Shown here piece by piece: positions 61,941 to 64,000 of a DNA stretch of 64,000 nucleotides; positions within the stretch are counted from its first letter, which is position 1, and each line of letters starts with the position of its first letter. This stretch comes from Ruegeria meonggei (GTDB lineage Bacteria; Pseudomonadota; Alphaproteobacteria; Rhodobacterales; Rhodobacteraceae). Below the pieces are notes generated by a model that searched no databases, was not told where the DNA came from, and worked only from the letters and a program-made list of their open reading frames with translations. The stretch covers positions 1-64,000 of the forward strand of contig NZ_FWFP01000004.1 of NCBI RefSeq assembly GCF_900172215.1. The letters are read 5' to 3'. A program made the translations under genes and the position numbers.

Positions 61941-61959
61941 CCGGCCCCACGCGGGCCGG
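61941..61959 (+). terminator. Stem-loop between dctP and dctQ
   Basis: CCGGCCC-CACGC-GGGCCGG, a 7-base GC-only stem, lies 17 bases after the binding-protein stop. No T-run follows, so partial attenuation or message stabilisation is more likely than full termination. Confidence 0.6.
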
Positions 61960-61992
61960 TTCCACTAAACACCAATTGGAAGGACGGGGTTC

Positions 61993-62658
61993 ATGTCATT
62001 TTGGGCAGATGTCGGCGCGATTTTCAGCGCCTTGTTGAGCCAGGATTCGTTCGAGATCCAAACCGCATTGCGATCCGATGCCGCCTGGATAGTTGGCGCG
62101 GTTGTCGCCGCATTGGGTGGGTTTCTTATCATGATCATCTATCGCAAAGTGCCGTTCATTGAACGCCATTTTGAGCGCTCAGTGATGGTGTATTCCTATC
62201 TTGCCATTGCGCTGATCATCTTTTGGGGCGTGATCGACCGTTTTGTATTTAACGATCAGGAACCCTGGTCCACCACCATTCCACCGCTGTTGTTCATGGT
62301 CATGGCCTGGTTCGGAGCGTCATACAACGTACGCCTGCGCACCCATCTGAGCTTTAGCGAGTTTCGCACCTCCATGCCCCGAGGCGGACAATTGGCCTGT
62401 CTGATCCTGGACGCCGTGCTGTGGTTCATCTTTGCGGTGATCGTCATTGTGACGACATCCCGCCTGGTGGCGCTGTCTGCGTCAAACTTCCAGATCGTGC
62501 TTGGGACTGACAACATCATGCAGTGGTGGTTCCTGCTTACAGCACCATTGTCGTTTTTCCTTATGGTCGGACGGGTGTTCCAAAACCTGACAGATGATCT
62601 GAGAAACTGGAAAACAGGTCAGCCGCTGATTCAGCAGGCTGTGATAGGGGCAGACTGA
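61993..62658 (+). CDS. TRAP transporter small permease (DctQ), long form
   Basis: A 221-residue protein, longer than the usual 160-180, with four or five helices and a 30-residue N-terminal extension. FMVMAWFGASYNVRLRTHLS is the conserved mid-segment region. The stop overlaps the dctM start (TGATG). It forms the membrane unit with the next gene. Confidence 0.87.
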   Translation: MSFWADVGAIFSALLSQDSFEIQTALRSDAAWIVGAVVAALGGFLIMIIYRKVPFIERHFERSVMVYSYLAIALIIFWGVIDRFVFNDQEPWSTTIPPLLFMVMAWFGASYNVRLRTHLSFSEFRTSMPRGGQLACLILDAVLWFIFAVIVIVTTSRLVALSASNFQIVLGTDNIMQWWFLLTAPLSFFLMVGRVFQNLTDDLRNWKTGQPLIQQAVIGAD

Positions 62659-64000
62659 TGGCAGACGGAACCTGGGTTACACTAATCTCATTGGGCGTGA
62701 CGTTTCTGTTCATGCTGGGCGTGCCGGTTTTTCTGGTGATTGGCTATTGGGTGATCGGATGCTCATTTGTTCTGGGCCTGACGCTTGACAATATGGGCGC
62801 CGAATTGCTGAACGTCTTCAACAAGGGCTTCGCGCTGCTGGCAATGCCGCTGTTCATTCTGACAGGGGACCTGATCAACAAATCGGGTATCGCTCGGCGG
62901 TTGAGCGATTTTGCCTATTCCTGTCTGGGCTGGATACGCGGTGGGCTAGCGATGGCATCGCTTGGGGCCTGCGGGCTGTTCGCGGCGATCTCGGGCTCGA
63001 ATTCGGCCACCACGGCAACGATCGGGTCGATGTTGCATCCCGAGATGGTCAAGGGCGGATATGACGAACGCTTTAGCGCCGCCACAGCGGCTGCGGGCGG
63101 TACAGTGGGGATCATCATCCCACCGTCCATCATCTTCATCGTCTACGGGTTCCTGATGAACCTGCCGATTTCCGAGCTGTTTGTGGCTGGTATACTGCCA
63201 GGCGCGTTAATGGTGATTGGGATGCAGTTTGCGTGCTGGATCATCTGCCGGATCAACGGCTGGGGATTTCTGATCCCGCTGCAACTGACCCGGGTTCTGA
63301 AGACGGCCTTTGGTGCGTGGCTGGGCTTTTTCGCCATCGGTCTGGTGCTATGGGGCATTTACACCGGTAAGTTCTCGCCGACCGAAGCAGCCGGGGTGAC
63401 CGTTGGGTTTTGTGTCATCGCTGGGCTGGTCAGTTACCCGATCAACCGCATCATGGGCGCACGGAACGATATCCCCCCAACCGAGAAAAGCTATGCCGAA
63501 ATGTTCGTAGTCGAGGGTTTCACTATTCCTGAAATCCCTTCGATTGTTATCCGCTCGGCCCAGATCACTGGTATTCTTGCACCTCTGATTGCAGTGTCGG
63601 TTGTGATGCAGCAAATCCTGTCGTTGTTGGGCGCACAGCAAACCATCGGAGATTTCGTAACCTCTATGGGTGGCTACTACGCGGTCTTGTTCACATCGAT
63701 GGTGATAGTCTTCTTCTCGGGCATGGTGCTAGAGAGCCTTCCGGTGACGATTATTCTGGCACCGATCCTGGCGCCCATTGCAGCATCAGTTGGCGTCGAT
63801 CCGATCCACTTTTCGGTTATCTTCCTGGTCGGGGCATCCATTGGGTTCATTACTCCTCCCTATGGTCTGAACCTCTATGTCGCGTCTGGCGTGACGGGCG
63901 TGCCGTATTTCCGGCTGTTACGGTACACGGTGCCTTATCTCGTTGCGCTGCTTTCGGTTTGGATACTGGTGTCACTGGTGCCCGATCTGGCCTTGATCCT
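62658..64000 (+). CDS. TRAP transporter large permease (DctM), cut by window edge
   Basis: The open frame runs without interruption from ATG 62658 to the last base, 447 codons. Typical DctM segments are AMPLFILTGDLINKSG, AAISGSNSATTATIGSM, IIIPPSIIFIVYGF, GIYTGKFSPTEAAG and GASIGFITPPYGLNLYVASG. The protein is nearly complete; only the C-terminal residues are missing. It overlaps dctQ by one base. Confidence 0.92.
   Translation, partial: MADGTWVTLISLGVTFLFMLGVPVFLVIGYWVIGCSFVLGLTLDNMGAELLNVFNKGFALLAMPLFILTGDLINKSGIARRLSDFAYSCLGWIRGGLAMASLGACGLFAAISGSNSATTATIGSMLHPEMVKGGYDERFSAATAAAGGTVGIIIPPSIIFIVYGFLMNLPISELFVAGILPGALMVIGMQFACWIICRINGWGFLIPLQLTRVLKTAFGAWLGFFAIGLVLWGIYTGKFSPTEAAGVTVGFCVIAGLVSYPINRIMGARNDIPPTEKSYAEMFVVEGFTIPEIPSIVIRSAQITGILAPLIAVSVVMQQILSLLGAQQTIGDFVTSMGGYYAVLFTSMVIVFFSGMVLESLPVTIILAPILAPIAASVGVDPIHFSVIFLVGASIGFITPPYGLNLYVASGVTGVPYFRLLRYTVPYLVALLSVWILVSLVPDLALI

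Noticed and set aside
62658..64000. Suspected frameshift in the final DctM gene.
   Set aside because: Reading the frame codon by codon from ATG 62658 to the window end showed it is continuous.
1..64000. tRNA genes, CRISPR arrays, prophage or integron features.
   Set aside because: No repeat-spacer pattern, no tRNA cloverleaf, and no integrase or phage structural genes were seen in the mostly short gaps; a tRNA or covariance scan would settle this.

Overview
The window reads as chromosomal DNA of an alphaproteobacterium, most probably a marine member of the Rhodobacterales (Roseobacter group). This rests on gene content and style: TRAP and ABC transporters, smoEFGK-smoS-mtlK polyol genes, frcBCAK fructose genes, a DUF442-SQR sulfide module, an Irr-type iron box at dps, moderately high GC, short intergenic gaps and many ATGA/TGATG/TAATG gene overlaps. 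Genus cannot be told from the sequence. No tRNA, rRNA, CRISPR array, prophage or intact insertion sequence was seen.

Layout. (1) 1-7.1 kb, minus strand: serine-cycle operon sga-mtkA-mtkB-hprA-ppc-glyA (glyA cut by the window edge), facing a LuxR-type regulator whose receiver domain has lost its phosphorylation site. (2) 8.0-13.0 kb: TetR repressor and a divergent two-gene RND efflux pump whose permease lacks two proton-relay residues. (3) 13.1-17.4 kb: five tightly coupled minus-strand genes (luciferase-like monooxygenase, glutathione transferase, flavin reductase, alpha/beta hydrolase, SnoaL-like protein) facing an XRE-cupin regulator; a likely catabolic pathway of unknown substrate. (4) 17.4-19.7 kb: MarR regulator with a nitroreductase-like exported protein and a divergent quinone-reductase-like flavoprotein. 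(5) 19.8-23.6 kb: PcaQ-like LysR regulator, class III aminotransferase and an ectoine-hydrolase-like M24 protein. (6) 23.6-25.6 kb: DEAD-box RNA helicase. (7) 25.8-33.3 kb: sorbitol/mannitol uptake and oxidation with a LacI regulator. (8) 33.6-36.2 kb: LysR, nitroreductase, EamA permease. (9) 36.3-43.4 kb: Lrp/AsnC regulator, M20 amidohydrolase and M24 peptidase on one strand; on the other a diaminopropionate-lyase-like enzyme and a TRAP transporter whose binding protein resembles the ectoine binder TeaA/UehA. (10) 43.9-51.0 kb: LysR gene, then a sulfide/persulfide module (DUF2892, two YeeE halves, persulfide dioxygenase, DUF442-SQR fusion, SulP) behind a Crp/Fnr regulator. (11) 51.2-57.4 kb: Fic protein, then the fructose ABC operon and its ROK repressor. 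(12) 57.5-64 kb: DUF1289 protein, Dps, a conserved unknown, a GMC oxidoreductase and a divergent Tat-exported TRAP system running off the edge.

Taken together the region is a chain of small, separately regulated uptake-and-oxidation modules for C1-derived carbon, polyols, fructose, compatible-solute-like amino compounds and reduced sulfur. Most modules have a divergent or adjacent regulator with a visible palindromic operator. In all four transport operons a different stem-loop separates the binding-protein gene from the membrane-component genes.

The best candidates for undescribed biology are the pseudo-receiver regulator of the serine cycle, the 13-17 kb monooxygenase operon, the AsnC/TRAP amino-compound cluster together with the ectoine-hydrolase pair, and the Crp-type regulator with a cysteine pair at the sulfide module. 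All functions are read from remembered family motifs; no database search was run.
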